A DNA stretch of 64,000 nucleotides from Bacillota bacterium (GCA_023410445.1 JAEYPT010000009.1:298076-362075), one strand, 5' to 3'; shown: positions 49,220 to 61,232, counted from the first letter of the stretch. A program made the numbers and translations. Notes: generated by a model not told the origin, from the sequence alone.

Positions 49220-50143
49220 ATGCTGTCCTATTACAAGACGGTGGACGGTCGGGTCCGTATGATTCCGGAAGCGGAGCCGGGGTGCTGGATTAACTGCATT
49301 GCCCCGAGCGACGAGGAGATCAACGGCATGATCGAGGATTACCTGATCGAGCCGGAGTTTTTCCGTTCCGCGATGGACGAGGAGGAATCCTCCCATATCG
49401 ACCATGAGGACGACAGCACCCTGGTCATTATTGACGTACCGGTTGTGGAAAAGGACAAAACCGGCATTACCTATTCCACGATGCCGCTGAGCATTATTCT
49501 GACGGAAAAAAACGTCATTACCGTTTCGATCCGGAACAACCCCGTCGTAGAGGAATTTGCCCAGGGTTTGGTCAAAGGCGTGCAGACCAACCTGAAGACC
49601 CGGTTTATTCTCTCCATTATGCTTCGGGTTGCCGGCCGGTATCTGCAATATCTGAAACAGATCGATAAAATCAGCAATTTCATTGAGGACGAGCTTCGGG
49701 AGTCCATGAAAAATTCCGAGCTTCTTCAGCTTTTTGATATTGAAAAGTCCCTGGTCTATTTTTCTTCATCGCTCAAAGGCAACGAAATCACCTTGGAGAA
49801 AATCATGCGGGGGCGCATCATTAAGCTGTACGACGAGGATCAGGACCTGCTCGAAGATGTGCTCATCGAAGTCCGGCAGGCGATTGAAATGTCAGGCATC
49901 TACCTCAACATTTTGTCCGGAACCATGGAAGCGTTCGCTTCCGTCAATTCCAACAGCCTGAATACCGGCATCAAAACACTGATTTCCATTGCGGTTCTTG
50001 TTTTGGTTCCAGCTATTGTCATCGGACTTTACGGAATGAACGTTTCGGGCCTTCCACTTGCGAATTTCTGGTTCCCGGCAGGTCTTTCCGTTCTGTATGC
50101 CGCCGTTGTTGCCGTTATTCTGCGGCGCAAAAAAATGCTTTGA
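49220..50143 (+). CDS. corA: CorA-family divalent cation transporter
   Basis: A 307-residue protein with a cytosolic domain and two C-terminal membrane helices. The selectivity motif GMN (272-274, GLYGMNVSGLP) ends the first helix. The cytosolic stalk includes SIRNNPVVEEFAQGL. Mg2+ is the usual substrate, but CorA/MIT members also carry other divalent ions. AAAGGAG lies before ATG 49220. Confidence 0.85.
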   Translation: MLSYYKTVDGRVRMIPEAEPGCWINCIAPSDEEINGMIEDYLIEPEFFRSAMDEEESSHIDHEDDSTLVIIDVPVVEKDKTGITYSTMPLSIILTEKNVITVSIRNNPVVEEFAQGLVKGVQTNLKTRFILSIMLRVAGRYLQYLKQIDKISNFIEDELRESMKNSELLQLFDIEKSLVYFSSSLKGNEITLEKIMRGRIIKLYDEDQDLLEDVLIEVRQAIEMSGIYLNILSGTMEAFASVNSNSLNTGIKTLISIAVLVLVPAIVIGLYGMNVSGLPLANFWFPAGLSVLYAAVVAVILRRKKML

Positions 50144-50186
50144 CTTTTGAATTATTTTACGGTAATATAAAAAATCAATGACAGGT

Positions 50187-50217
50187 AAAAAGGGAACTGC
50201 GGTGCGGTTCCCTTTTT
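50187..50217 (+). terminator. Terminator of the CorA-type gene
   Basis: AAAAAGGGAAC (50187-50197) pairs with GTTCCCTTTTT (50207-50217). Confidence 0.75.
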
Positions 50218-50240
50218 GATCTACTGGGAGGTTCTTGCTG

Positions 50241-50777
50241 ATGGAACGGATTCGACTGAATACAAAAGATATGAAAAAGGCGGCCGGTACTCTGCGCGCC
50301 GGGGACCTGGTTCTGCTGAGCGGTACCGTTTACACGGCGCGCGACGCGGCGCACAAGCGGATTTTCGCGCTTCTGGAGGAGGGAAAACCGCTGCCATTCC
50401 CACTGGACGGCGCGACGGTCTATTATGCCGGGCCGACCCCTACGCCGCCGAACCTTCCGATCGGTTCCTGTGGGCCGACTACTTCCGCCCGCATGGACAG
50501 CTTCGCACCGCATCTGCTGGACCTTGGCCTCAAGTGTATGGTGGGGAAGGGCAACCGCTCACAAGAAGTGATCGACGCCGTGAAGCGCAACCGCGCGGTT
50601 TACCTGTGCGCCATCGGCGGCGCGGGCGCGCTCGCTGCAAAATGTGTGCGTTCGCTGGAGGTTCTTGCGTTTGAGGACCTTGGCTGTGAATCGGTAAAGA
50701 AGCTGGAGTTTGAGGATTTTCCGCTTTTCACAGCAATCGACTGCGAAGGCAACAGTCTTTTTGAGGGCGGAAAATGA
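50241..50777 (+). CDS. Fumarase class I / tartrate dehydratase beta subunit
   Basis: A 178-residue Fe-S hydro-lyase C-terminal subunit: RAGDLVLLSGTVYTARDAAH, YYAGPTPTPPNLPIGSCGPT with TSARMD, and the conserved CAIGGAGALAAKCV. Normally it partners an alpha subunit carrying the Fe-S cluster, encoded just upstream; here no alpha gene is in the window. The partner must be elsewhere, or this is a stand-alone relic. It overlaps the CDF gene by four bases. Confidence 0.85.
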   Translation: MERIRLNTKDMKKAAGTLRAGDLVLLSGTVYTARDAAHKRIFALLEEGKPLPFPLDGATVYYAGPTPTPPNLPIGSCGPTTSARMDSFAPHLLDLGLKCMVGKGNRSQEVIDAVKRNRAVYLCAIGGAGALAAKCVRSLEVLAFEDLGCESVKKLEFEDFPLFTAIDCEGNSLFEGGK

Positions 50778-51973
50778 CCGGCCTTTTGCTTCGCCTGTTT
50801 ATCAGGGATTACAAAAATACGGACAGTGAAGAAGTCCGGCAAAAATACGGCAAATTTTCGGGAGCGGTCGGCATCTGCACCAATCTGCTTCTTTTTGCCC
50901 TCAAGATGACGGCCGGGCTGCTGTTTCACAGCATCGCCATGACGGCGGACGCAATCAACAACCTGAGCGATTCGGCATCGTCCGTGGTTACGCTGGTCGG
51001 GTTCAAAATGGCAGCGAAACCGGCCGACACCAAACACCCGTACGGACATGCCCGGTATGAATACATCAGCGGGCTGATCGTCTCCATCGTGATTTTCGTG
51101 GTGGGTTTCCAGCTCGCCCAGCAGGCTGTCGCGAAGATCCTGCATCCCGAGAACGCCGAGTTCAGTCCGATCATGCTCGCGGTTCTGGCTGTCTCCATTC
51201 TTCTGAAGCTGTGGCAGGGTGCTTTTTACCGCAGGATGGGAAGCGCCATCCGTTCCACTACGCTGTCCGCCGCCGCGGCCGACAGTCTGACCGACGTGGT
51301 TGCCACCTCTGCTGTCCTTGTTGGAACGTTGATTACCCGCCTGACGGGGTTCAATCTCGACGGCTACATGGGACTTGCGGTCGCCGTACTGGTACTTTTT
51401 ACAGGTTACCGGCTTGTTAGGGAGACCAGCAATCCGCTCTTGGGGGAAGCGCCTCCGAATGAGATGGTGGACGAAGTCTACCGGAGTATTCTGGCCTATG
51501 ACGGCGTGCTGGGAATTCACGACCTGAACCTTCATAATTATGGCCCCGGCCGCTGTTTTGCCTCCGTCCACTGCGAGGTTCCTGCCGAGCGCGATGTCCT
51601 GGTCAGCCACGATATTATCGATAATATCGAGCGTGATTTCCTGCTCAAAAAGGGTATCCACCTTGTGGTCCACATGGACCCGATTATGACCGGTGACGAA
51701 AAGACGAACGCTTTGCGCGAGCAGGTGCGGCGGCAGCTTCAGGAAATCTCCCCGGACATCAGCATGCACGATTTTCGCGTCGTCTGGGGACCGACCCATG
51801 CGAATCTGGTGTTTGACGTCTGTGTTTCCTTTGAATTCCCGCTGAGCGATGAGGAACTGACCGAAAAGATCGGTGAACGGGTGCGTTCCATCGATGAACA
51901 TTATTACCCGGTCATTACGGTGGACCACGATTACGTTCCCCAGTCAGAACCGGGTTTGTCTACAAAAAATTAA
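50774..51973 (+). CDS. Cation diffusion facilitator transporter
   Basis: A 399-residue CDF protein with six membrane helices. Metal-site residues are seen in SIAMTADAINNLSDSASSVV and AAAADSLTDVVATSAVLVGT, and HPYGHARYEY is the family motif. A cytosolic dimerisation domain follows helix 6 (DVLVSHDIIDNIERDFLLKK). Zn2+, Mn2+ or Fe2+ efflux are possible; Asn and Asp in the first site motif (NNLSD) do not decide this. It is coupled to the fumarase beta gene by an ATGA overlap. Confidence 0.88.
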   Translation: MTGLLLRLFIRDYKNTDSEEVRQKYGKFSGAVGICTNLLLFALKMTAGLLFHSIAMTADAINNLSDSASSVVTLVGFKMAAKPADTKHPYGHARYEYISGLIVSIVIFVVGFQLAQQAVAKILHPENAEFSPIMLAVLAVSILLKLWQGAFYRRMGSAIRSTTLSAAAADSLTDVVATSAVLVGTLITRLTGFNLDGYMGLAVAVLVLFTGYRLVRETSNPLLGEAPPNEMVDEVYRSILAYDGVLGIHDLNLHNYGPGRCFASVHCEVPAERDVLVSHDIIDNIERDFLLKKGIHLVVHMDPIMTGDEKTNALREQVRRQLQEISPDISMHDFRVVWGPTHANLVFDVCVSFEFPLSDEELTEKIGERVRSIDEHYYPVITVDHDYVPQSEPGLSTKN

Positions 51974-51985
51974 CATTTTGTCCCC

Positions 51986-52046
51986 TTGTTTTTTCCGGGT
52001 AGATGGTTTAAAATATGGATTAGCACTTGAACAGAATGAGTGCTAA
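51986..52046 (+). promoter_or_regulatory. CIRCE operator and promoter of htpG
   Basis: TTGTTT (51986-51991) and TAAAAT (52009-52014) with 17 bases between are followed at once by TTAGCACTT-N9-GAGTGCTAA (52020-52046), the CIRCE element with a single mismatch in the left arm. HrcA binds CIRCE and represses heat-shock genes. Confidence 0.85.
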
Positions 52047-52074
52047 TCCATTTTTTACGGGAAGGGACTTATTC

Positions 52075-53964
52075 ATGGCGATAAAACAATTTAAGGCGGA
52101 GTCCAGGCGCCTGCTTGATCTGATGATCAATTCGATTTATACGCACCGGGAGATTTTTCTGCGGGAATTGATTTCCAACGCCAGCGACGCGATCGACAAG
52201 CTATACTACAAAACGTTGCAGGAGGGTGCCACCGGCTTAAACCGCGATGATTTTGCCATTCGCATTTCGGTGGATAAGGAAAACCGCACACTCACGATTT
52301 CGGACAACGGCTGCGGCATGACTGCCGAAGAGATGGAAAACAACCTCGGTACCATCGCAAAGAGCGGTTCTCTGGATTTCAAGGGGGCCATGGAGAAGAA
52401 GCAGGATATTGAAATCATCGGCCAATTCGGCGTTGGGTTTTACTCCGCGTTTATGGTCAGCGACGAAGTGACGGTAATCAGCAAAGCGTTCGGTGCCTCA
52501 GAGGCCAACCGCTGGGAATCCGCCGGAACAGAAGGATATACGCTGGAACCTTGTGAAAAGGAAAGCCACGGCACGGATATCATCCTGAAGCTCAAGCCTG
52601 ATACCGAGGATGAAAAATACGACGAGTATCTCGATTCTTATACAATCCGTAATCTTGTGAAGAAATATTCCGATTATATCCGCTATCCGGTCAAAATGGA
52701 CGTGGAAAAAAGCCGCCTGAAGGAAGGCAGCAAAGACGAATATGAAAGCTACACGGAGAATGAGACGCTGAACAGCATGGTCCCGCTCTGGCGCAAAAAT
52801 AAGAATGAGATCACGGCGGAGCAGTACAACCAGTTCTATAAGGACAAGTTCATGGATTACGAGGACCCGTCCCGCGTCATCCATATGTATACGGAAGGGA
52901 CGGCAACGTTCCATTCCCTGATGTACATTCCCGCAAGGGCTCCGTTTAACTTCTACACGAAGGACTACGAAAAGGGTTTGCAGCTCTACTCCAACGGCGT
53001 GCTCATCATGGACAAGTGCGCTGACCTGCTGCCCGATTATTACAGCTTTGTGCGCGGCCTGGTCGATTCGCAGGACCTGTCGCTCAACATTTCCCGCGAA
53101 ACGCTCCAGCATGACCGCCGCCTGAAAATCATTGCGGGCCGCGTGGAAAAGAAAATTCAGTCGGAACTGGAAACCATGCTGAAAAACGAGCGTGAAGCCT
53201 ACGAGACGTTCTATAAGAATTTTGGCCTTCAGCTCAAATACGGCGTCTATCAGGATTACGGTCAGCACAAGGATTCTCTGCAGGACCTGCTGATGTTCAC
53301 CTCCTCGGCGGAGAAGAAGCTGACCACGCTGAAGGAATATGTTTCCCGTATGAAGGAAAGCCAGAAGTACATTTACTACGCATGCGCGGATTCGATTGAG
53401 CGAGCGGACCTTCTTCCTCAGACGGAAACCGTGAAGGACCACGGTTTCGAAATTCTATACATGACTGATCCGATCGATGAATTCGCCGTACGCATGCTCA
53501 TGAAGTACGACGACAAGGAATTCAAGTCCGTTTCGGCGGATGACCTTGGTCTGGAGACGGAGGAGGAAAAGAAGGAAGCCGCGAAGAAGGTGGAGGAAAA
53601 CAAGGACATGCTTGCTTTCCTGAAAGAGGCTCTGGACGGTAAGGTTTCGGAGGTAATCCTCTCCCAGAAGCTGAAATCCCATCCGGTCTGTCTTTCCACC
53701 AATGGAGCCATTTCCATGGAGATGGAGAAGGTTCTTAATTCCCTCCCCGGCGCGGAGAAGGAAAAGGTCAAGGCACAGCGTGTGCTTGAAATCAACGCAA
53801 ACCATCCGATCTTCGAAAAGCTGTGCGGCCTGTACCGCGATGATCAGGATACCCTGAAGGAATACGCTTCCCTTCTGTACACGCAGGCGCTACTGATCGA
53901 GGGCGTACAGATTGAGGACCCGGTTGCGTTTTCCAATGAGATTTGCAAGTTGATGACCCACTAA
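52075..53964 (+). CDS. htpG: Chaperone protein HtpG (Hsp90)
   Basis: A 629-residue Hsp90. The ATP site is seen as LRELISNASDAIDKLYY, ISDNGCGMTAEEMENNLGTI and IGQFGVGFYSAFMV; the middle domain has RAPFNFYTKDYEKGLQLYSN and the catalytic Arg in LNISRETLQHDR. ATG 52075 follows GGGAAGGG and the CIRCE operator. Confidence 0.95.
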   Translation: MAIKQFKAESRRLLDLMINSIYTHREIFLRELISNASDAIDKLYYKTLQEGATGLNRDDFAIRISVDKENRTLTISDNGCGMTAEEMENNLGTIAKSGSLDFKGAMEKKQDIEIIGQFGVGFYSAFMVSDEVTVISKAFGASEANRWESAGTEGYTLEPCEKESHGTDIILKLKPDTEDEKYDEYLDSYTIRNLVKKYSDYIRYPVKMDVEKSRLKEGSKDEYESYTENETLNSMVPLWRKNKNEITAEQYNQFYKDKFMDYEDPSRVIHMYTEGTATFHSLMYIPARAPFNFYTKDYEKGLQLYSNGVLIMDKCADLLPDYYSFVRGLVDSQDLSLNISRETLQHDRRLKIIAGRVEKKIQSELETMLKNEREAYETFYKNFGLQLKYGVYQDYGQHKDSLQDLLMFTSSAEKKLTTLKEYVSRMKESQKYIYYACADSIERADLLPQTETVKDHGFEILYMTDPIDEFAVRMLMKYDDKEFKSVSADDLGLETEEEKKEAAKKVEENKDMLAFLKEALDGKVSEVILSQKLKSHPVCLSTNGAISMEMEKVLNSLPGAEKEKVKAQRVLEINANHPIFEKLCGLYRDDQDTLKEYASLLYTQALLIEGVQIEDPVAFSNEICKLMTH

Positions 53965-53989
53965 GCTCATTTCTATCCAAAACAGCGAG

Positions 53990-54016
53990 CCCGTTCCCCG
54001 CGGAACGGGTTTTTTT
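53990..54016 (+). terminator. Terminator of htpG
   Basis: CCCGTTCC (53990-53997) pairs with GGAACGGG (54002-54009), followed by seven T. Confidence 0.85.
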
Positions 54017-54177
54017 ATGCCTTTTACCGGGGAAAAGTGGGCTTTGTCAAAAAAAAGTTTGAAAAAAGGTGGAAAATGATCGCATAATATATTATTATAT
54101 AATGTATTGACAAAAACTAAATCGAACTGTGCTGCGAATTTCCCCTGAAGGATCAAGTTTTTTGGAGGCAGGCACTT

Positions 54178-54912
54178 ATGGAGACAGCAGACAACGGAAA
54201 ATTCACCAAAATGGTAAAACGGATCTGGAATGGTCCTTATGAAGAAGAGGAAGGGGAGACAGAATCCCAGATGAAACAAGAACGGGCGAGTGAAACCGAT
54301 TACAATAATTTTGCAGCCGGGTATCCGCAGCGTGAGGCGGCTCCACGCGCAGCACAGCCGGATTACGGCAATACGAGAGGTCCCGGCTATAATGAGCCGA
54401 CACCGCCTCCTTCCTATGAAGGCACCGGCCATACCGGTTCTGCGGAGAACGTAACGGTGATTTCCCGCGGCACCACAATCGTCGGCGATATTAAATCAGA
54501 CAGCGACATTGAGATGCTCGGCACAATCACCGGCAACGTCACCACGACGGGGAATGTCAGGATCAACGGCAAGCAGATCGGGGATGTTCAGGGCTCCGGA
54601 GTGGATCTTGTTTCCTGTATGGTGCGCGGAAACCTGAGTGCTTCCGATACCGTGACAATCGACAGCGAGTCCGTCATGGTAGGGGATATTAAATGCGGAA
54701 GCCTGACCGTCGATGGCAAGCTCAAAGGCAACGTGCATGTTATGGGGAATGTCAACTGCCAGAATAATGCGGTTATTCTGGGCGACGTCACCTCCACCAC
54801 GATTTCCGTCAGCAGCGGTGCGAAGCTTTGCGGCAAGGTCGAAATTTCCGATGGTTCCATCGATCAGATTGAAGTCCCGGATTCTGGGGACGCTTCCAAG
54901 ACGGTACGATAA
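54178..54912 (+). CDS. Bactofilin-type polymer-forming cytoskeletal protein
   Basis: A 244-residue protein. The first 85 residues are polar and disordered (many Glu, Pro, Tyr). From about residue 92 there is a regular six-residue beta-helix pattern (VISRGTTIVGDIKSDSDIEM, GNVTTTGNVRINGKQIGDVQ, GNVHVMGNVNCQNNAVILGD) typical of bactofilins. These self-assemble into filaments in cell shape or sporulation roles. GGAGG lies before the ATG. Confidence 0.88.
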   Translation: METADNGKFTKMVKRIWNGPYEEEEGETESQMKQERASETDYNNFAAGYPQREAAPRAAQPDYGNTRGPGYNEPTPPPSYEGTGHTGSAENVTVISRGTTIVGDIKSDSDIEMLGTITGNVTTTGNVRINGKQIGDVQGSGVDLVSCMVRGNLSASDTVTIDSESVMVGDIKCGSLTVDGKLKGNVHVMGNVNCQNNAVILGDVTSTTISVSSGAKLCGKVEISDGSIDQIEVPDSGDASKTVR

Positions 54913-54933
54913 ACGAAGCTCGAAAGGGCATAA

Positions 54934-54963
54934 AAAAAGCGGGGGCAATTGCCTCCGCTTTTT
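54934..54963. terminator. Bidirectional terminator
   Basis: AAAAAGCGGGGGC (54934-54946) pairs with GCCTCCGCTTTTT (54951-54963) around AATT. It serves the bactofilin gene and the convergent DUF3810 gene. Confidence 0.85.
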
Positions 54964-54972
54964 GTGTCTTCC

Positions 54973-56130
54973 TTACTTTTTCTGCGTCCGCTGCAGTTCT
55001 TTCTGACGGGCCAGCAGAAGATCAACCATTCGCCCGTAGCTTTGGACACCGTCCTTCTGGCTGTTTGCTCGCAGGTAACGATCGTTAACCGCATTGGAAG
55101 CGGCCGCGACCGGGCCTTCAAACTGCTTCCAGTAATTTGAATTAAAAGCGAGGTCCGTCCGGACTCCGTCGCTGAGCTTCGCATAGATTCCGCTCGCCGC
55201 CTGCGGATCCGACGCATACAGCGCGTTGGAGGCATAAGTAAAAGCGAGCATGCTGCCGGAGTACTGAAAATCCGGGTCGCTGCTTTTCATGCACGCCAGA
55301 TAACCGATGAAATTCGCTTCGTCCTCCCGCATGTAGCCGCGCAGGTGGGAAAGTTCATGACACATGGTGGCAGGAATCGTATAGGCGGGAGCGTCGGTAT
55401 TCACGTTCGCCTCAAACGTGAAGGGAACGAAGATTCCGGTGATGTTGCAGCGGGACATCAGCCCGGAAAGCAGAACCGGCTTCGGAGCTCCGTATCCGGG
55501 CTTTAAAAGTGGATAGTCGCTGTTCAGGCGATCAAAGGATTTCCGGGCTTCCTCCGCCGTGGCGGAATAGCTTTTATCGCGGAGCTTCATAACGGACTTC
55601 TTGTCGGTTCCTACTTCCCCGCGGTAGCGGTTGACGTCTTCCGAAAGCGAGGTGCACAGCTCCGTCAGTTCCGTCTTCGATGAAGGCAGCATAACTAACC
55701 CGCTGGTTTGAGCAAAGGTATAGCGATTGTAATTGATTCCGCAGCCCAAAGTGAAAAGGAAATAAATCGCGCCAAAAAAGCAGAGAATATTCATGATGAA
55801 TTTTACAGTTAGAACGGAACGAGGCTTTTTTCCCTTGCATAGAAAAAGGATAAACAGAACGATGTACACGATTGCACCGAGCAGAAAAACCCCAAGCAGA
55901 AGCTCTGCGAGTGAAATCGGCGCGAGGCGGGTAAGGCGATTTACCGCAAGAGAAAGATCGTAATAAATGCTCTTCGCGTAAAGTTCCGCCAAAGTTGAGT
56001 GTTTTGCTGTGAGAAAGCTCAGCAGGAACGCAACCGGATAAAAGAGCAGAAGCCAGACCCGGCGTTTAATTCCAAATTTTGATAAATTGAGCTTTGTGAA
56101 GATGTTGCCAAGATTAGGCGTTTTTGGCAT
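54973..56130 (-). CDS. DUF3810 membrane protein, putative zinc peptidase
   Basis: A 385-residue protein with three membrane helices in the first 130 residues (VWLLLFYPVAFLLSFL, LLLGVFLLGAIVYIVLFILF, FIMNILCFFGAIYFLFTL). A C-terminal external domain has the metal motif HELSH (258-262) with DEANFIGYLAC downstream providing a likely third ligand. This corresponds to DUF3810. Peptidase activity is inferred from HExxH only; the substrate is unknown. Confidence 0.8.
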   Translation of the reverse strand: MPKTPNLGNIFTKLNLSKFGIKRRVWLLLFYPVAFLLSFLTAKHSTLAELYAKSIYYDLSLAVNRLTRLAPISLAELLLGVFLLGAIVYIVLFILFLCKGKKPRSVLTVKFIMNILCFFGAIYFLFTLGCGINYNRYTFAQTSGLVMLPSSKTELTELCTSLSEDVNRYRGEVGTDKKSVMKLRDKSYSATAEEARKSFDRLNSDYPLLKPGYGAPKPVLLSGLMSRCNITGIFVPFTFEANVNTDAPAYTIPATMCHELSHLRGYMREDEANFIGYLACMKSSDPDFQYSGSMLAFTYASNALYASDPQAASGIYAKLSDGVRTDLAFNSNYWKQFEGPVAAASNAVNDRYLRANSQKDGVQSYGRMVDLLLARQKELQRTQKK

Positions 56131-56247
56131 AATTCATACCTCCGAGGAAGCATTTCCTGTTTTGTCTGAATTATATCACAAATCGACACATTTTGCGACT
56201 GCTTTTTGCCCGTATCCTTGGCCGAAACCGCTTTTTATTGGAAACGG

Positions 56248-56276
56248 TTGCCGCCGAACAGGAAAAATGCTATGAT
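56248..56276 (+). promoter_or_regulatory. Promoter of the LURP-one-like gene
   Basis: TTGCCG (56248-56253) and TATGAT (56271-56276) with 17 bases between and TGC directly before the -10. Confidence 0.5.
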
Positions 56277-56329
56277 ATACCATATATAGGAGACAGAATC
56301 CTGCGGAGGGGCTTGGAAGGAGGCGGCCC

Positions 56330-56818
56330 ATGCAATTTTATCTGAAACCGGTTTCCGGCGCCGAGACACTGTTCTGCGTTCTGGATTCCCATGGCATGCC
56401 CGTCTATCAAGTCAGGGGAGATACTCTGCCATTCGGCTGCCTCCTTGTTATGGAAGATGTGGAGCAGGGCCGAAAGATTGCCCGCATTTCCGGCGTACGG
56501 CTCAGCTCGAGCTGCCAGTATTCCATCAGTTGCGGTCTTCAGCATGTGCGTCTCTCCCTGAATGTAGCGGCGCCCAGGCGTCCTGTGAGGTTCCGTGGAG
56601 TTCCGTGGCACTTTCGCGGCAGCGTGCTGATGCGCTCCTTTGACCTTGTGGATGCGCAGGGGAAAACCGTTATGACGCACAGCCGGTGCTGGTGCGGGCA
56701 TGGCGACGGCTTTGCCGTGGAGATTCCAGCCCCGGAGAACGTGCCACTGTGCCTCGGCGTCGCGGTCATTGTGGACAGCACCGTCCAAGGCGGACTGTCG
56801 GTGCTGGCACCGGTTTAA
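56330..56818 (+). CDS. LURP-one/tubby-like fold protein
   Basis: A 162-residue beta-rich protein. FYLKPVSGAETLFCVLDSHG, MPVYQVRGDTLPFGCLLVME and ARISGVRLSSSCQYSI follow the LURP-one-related pattern (a phospholipid scramblase/tubby-like barrel), and the second half repeats the strand pattern. GGAGG lies upstream of the ATG. Such proteins in bacteria have no defined function. Confidence 0.6.
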   Translation: MQFYLKPVSGAETLFCVLDSHGMPVYQVRGDTLPFGCLLVMEDVEQGRKIARISGVRLSSSCQYSISCGLQHVRLSLNVAAPRRPVRFRGVPWHFRGSVLMRSFDLVDAQGKTVMTHSRCWCGHGDGFAVEIPAPENVPLCLGVAVIVDSTVQGGLSVLAPV

Positions 56819-56825
56819 CCGTAAT

Positions 56826-56854
56826 TTGACAAAAGCCCGGCGCAATGTCATAAT
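56826..56854 (+). promoter_or_regulatory. Promoter of valS
   Basis: TTGACA (56826-56831) and CATAAT (56849-56854) with 17 bases between. The 140-base leader before valS shows no T-box sequence. Confidence 0.65.
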
Positions 56855-56994
56855 AGAGCAGAATTTCAGGAACCTCCGACTGCGGGAAGTGTATTAGACC
56901 GCGGCTGCCTGCCCGGCAGGAAGCACAGTCATTCGGGGTATCCTTTTAAAAATCATGCGGCGTTTTTTCAGAAACACCCATTGGAGGCAGTTTA

Positions 56995-59619
<2,625 letters not shown>

Positions 59620-59634
59620 TTCAGAAATAGTCTG

Positions 59635-59661
59635 GGGCGGGCGCTGTGCCCGCCCTTTTTT
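59635..59661 (+). terminator. Terminator of valS
   Basis: GGGCGGGC (59635-59642) pairs with GCCCGCCC (59648-59655), followed by six T. Confidence 0.8.
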
Positions 59662-59680
59662 ATGTTAGGAGGCTGGTCCG

Positions 59681-60994
59681 ATGCGGTATGACGAGGTGCT
59701 GAGTCGAATTGAATCGCTGCGGGTGTTCGGTCCGCGGCCGGGGCTGGAACGGATGAAAAAGCTGATGGCTCGGCTCCAAAATCCGCAGGAGAAGCTAAAA
59801 TTTATTCATATCGCCGGCACGAATGGGAAGGGGACTACCTGCGAATTGCTGGCTTCCGTTCTTCGCAGCGCCGGGTATCGGACCGGCCTGTTTGTTTCGC
59901 CTCATGTCTCCGATTTCCGGGAGCGCATCCAGATTAACGGTGCAATGATTCCCAAAGACGGGCTTTGCTCCGCTGCGGAAACTGTTTTTCCGGAGGCGGA
60001 AAAGCTGGCCGCGGAAGGATACGGCATCACCGAGTTTGAATTGATTACGGCCATCGCACTGCTCTGGTTTGCGTTGCAAAGCTGCGATATTGTGGTGCTC
60101 GAGGTTGGGCTCGGAGGACGTCTGGACGCAACCAACGTGATTTCCTGTCCGCTGGTTTCCGTGATTACGGCGCTCTCGCTGGACCACACAAAAATCCTCG
60201 GGGATACCATCGAAAGAATTGCTGTGGAAAAATGCGGGATCATCAAACCAGGCGGGGTGACCGTCTGCTACCCTGAGCAGCCGCCTGCAGCGCTTGAGGT
60301 AATCCGGCAGACGTGCGCGGAACGGGACAATCGTCTTGTTCTGCCTTCCATCCAAGAATTGTCGGTTGAGGCGATGAACCTATCCGGCTCCGACCTTCGG
60401 TATCACGGCATGAAAATGCACCTTCCGTTTTTGGGGGAACATCAGGTTAAAAACGCGGCGGTCGCACTTTCTGTTCTGGAATCCTTAGAGTCGTTGGGCT
60501 GGAGAATTCCCGAACCGGCTTATCAGGCGGGCTTTGCAGCCGCACGGCTTCCCGCGAGACTGGAGGTCCTTTCCCGGAACCCAATCGTTTTGCTGGATGG
60601 GGCACACAATCCGGGCGGCACCGCGGCACTGGCCGAAGCAATTCGGCGTTATCTGCCAGGGAAGCGGGTGTCGGCCGTTATGGGCATGATGGAGGATAAA
60701 GACGTTCGGACAGCGGTTCAAAACCTCGCGGGCCTGTTTACCCGCGTGTTTGCTACCGCGCCAGAGTCCTCCCGCGCTATGCCTGCGGAAAAACTGGCGG
60801 AGCTGTGGAATTCTCTGGGCACGCCTGCGTATCCCACTGAGATCGCCATTGACGCCTTCCGTATGGCTATTCAGGGGGCTGGGTCGGAGGAAGCCGTGGT
60901 GATCTGCGGATCGCTTTATCTGGCGGGAGAGCTGCGCGGGTACGCGCTTGATTTTCTGCGCGGCCGCGGAACGGATACGGAAGTACGGCACTGA
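59681..60994 (+). CDS. folC: Folylpolyglutamate/dihydrofolate synthase FolC
   Basis: A 437-residue Mur-ligase-superfamily enzyme: P-loop GTNGKGTT (46-53), SPHVSDFRERIQING, EVGLGGRLDATNVI, TALSLDHTKILGDT and the C-terminal domain LLDGAHNPGGTAALAEAI. It adds glutamates to folates and retains folates taken up by FolT. AGGAGG precedes the ATG. Confidence 0.93.
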   Translation: MRYDEVLSRIESLRVFGPRPGLERMKKLMARLQNPQEKLKFIHIAGTNGKGTTCELLASVLRSAGYRTGLFVSPHVSDFRERIQINGAMIPKDGLCSAAETVFPEAEKLAAEGYGITEFELITAIALLWFALQSCDIVVLEVGLGGRLDATNVISCPLVSVITALSLDHTKILGDTIERIAVEKCGIIKPGGVTVCYPEQPPAALEVIRQTCAERDNRLVLPSIQELSVEAMNLSGSDLRYHGMKMHLPFLGEHQVKNAAVALSVLESLESLGWRIPEPAYQAGFAAARLPARLEVLSRNPIVLLDGAHNPGGTAALAEAIRRYLPGKRVSAVMGMMEDKDVRTAVQNLAGLFTRVFATAPESSRAMPAEKLAELWNSLGTPAYPTEIAIDAFRMAIQGAGSEEAVVICGSLYLAGELRGYALDFLRGRGTDTEVRH

Positions 60995-61013
60995 CATTAA
61001 TCAATCGATACCG

Positions 61014-61062
61014 GCCCTGCAGGAGTCCCTGAGTTTTTCAGGAATTCTTGCGGGGCTTTTTT
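61014..61062 (+). terminator. Terminator of folC
   Basis: A long imperfect stem (61014-61032 with 61038-61056) around TTTTT, followed by a T run. The 308 bases between folC and spoIIAA hold this, a second hairpin and the candidate sigma-H promoter; no gene is seen there. Confidence 0.75.
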
Positions 61063-61201
61063 GCTGTGAACCGATGGAAAGCGTGAGGAACGAACGGGGC
61101 TGCCGCAGGAGGGTGCTCGCTTGCTTTTCTGTACCACTGCAGAACGGATTGATAAAAAAAGAAAGCCTGTCCACATATTTCGATCTTAATTTCAGCCGGA
61201 A

Positions 61202-61232
61202 TCCCTTATCCTAATGGATAGGGAATTTTTTT
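61202..61232 (+). terminator. Second hairpin upstream of spoIIAA
   Basis: CCCTTATCC (61203-61211) pairs with GGATAGGG (61216-61223) with a wobble, followed by AATTTTTTT. It insulates the spoIIA operon from folC. Confidence 0.6.

Noticed and set aside
56855..56994. T-box riboswitch before valS
   Set aside because: Synthetase genes in Firmicutes often have one, but the T-box consensus (GGTGG.ACCGCG) and a terminator/antiterminator pair are absent; only ACCGCGG by itself is present.
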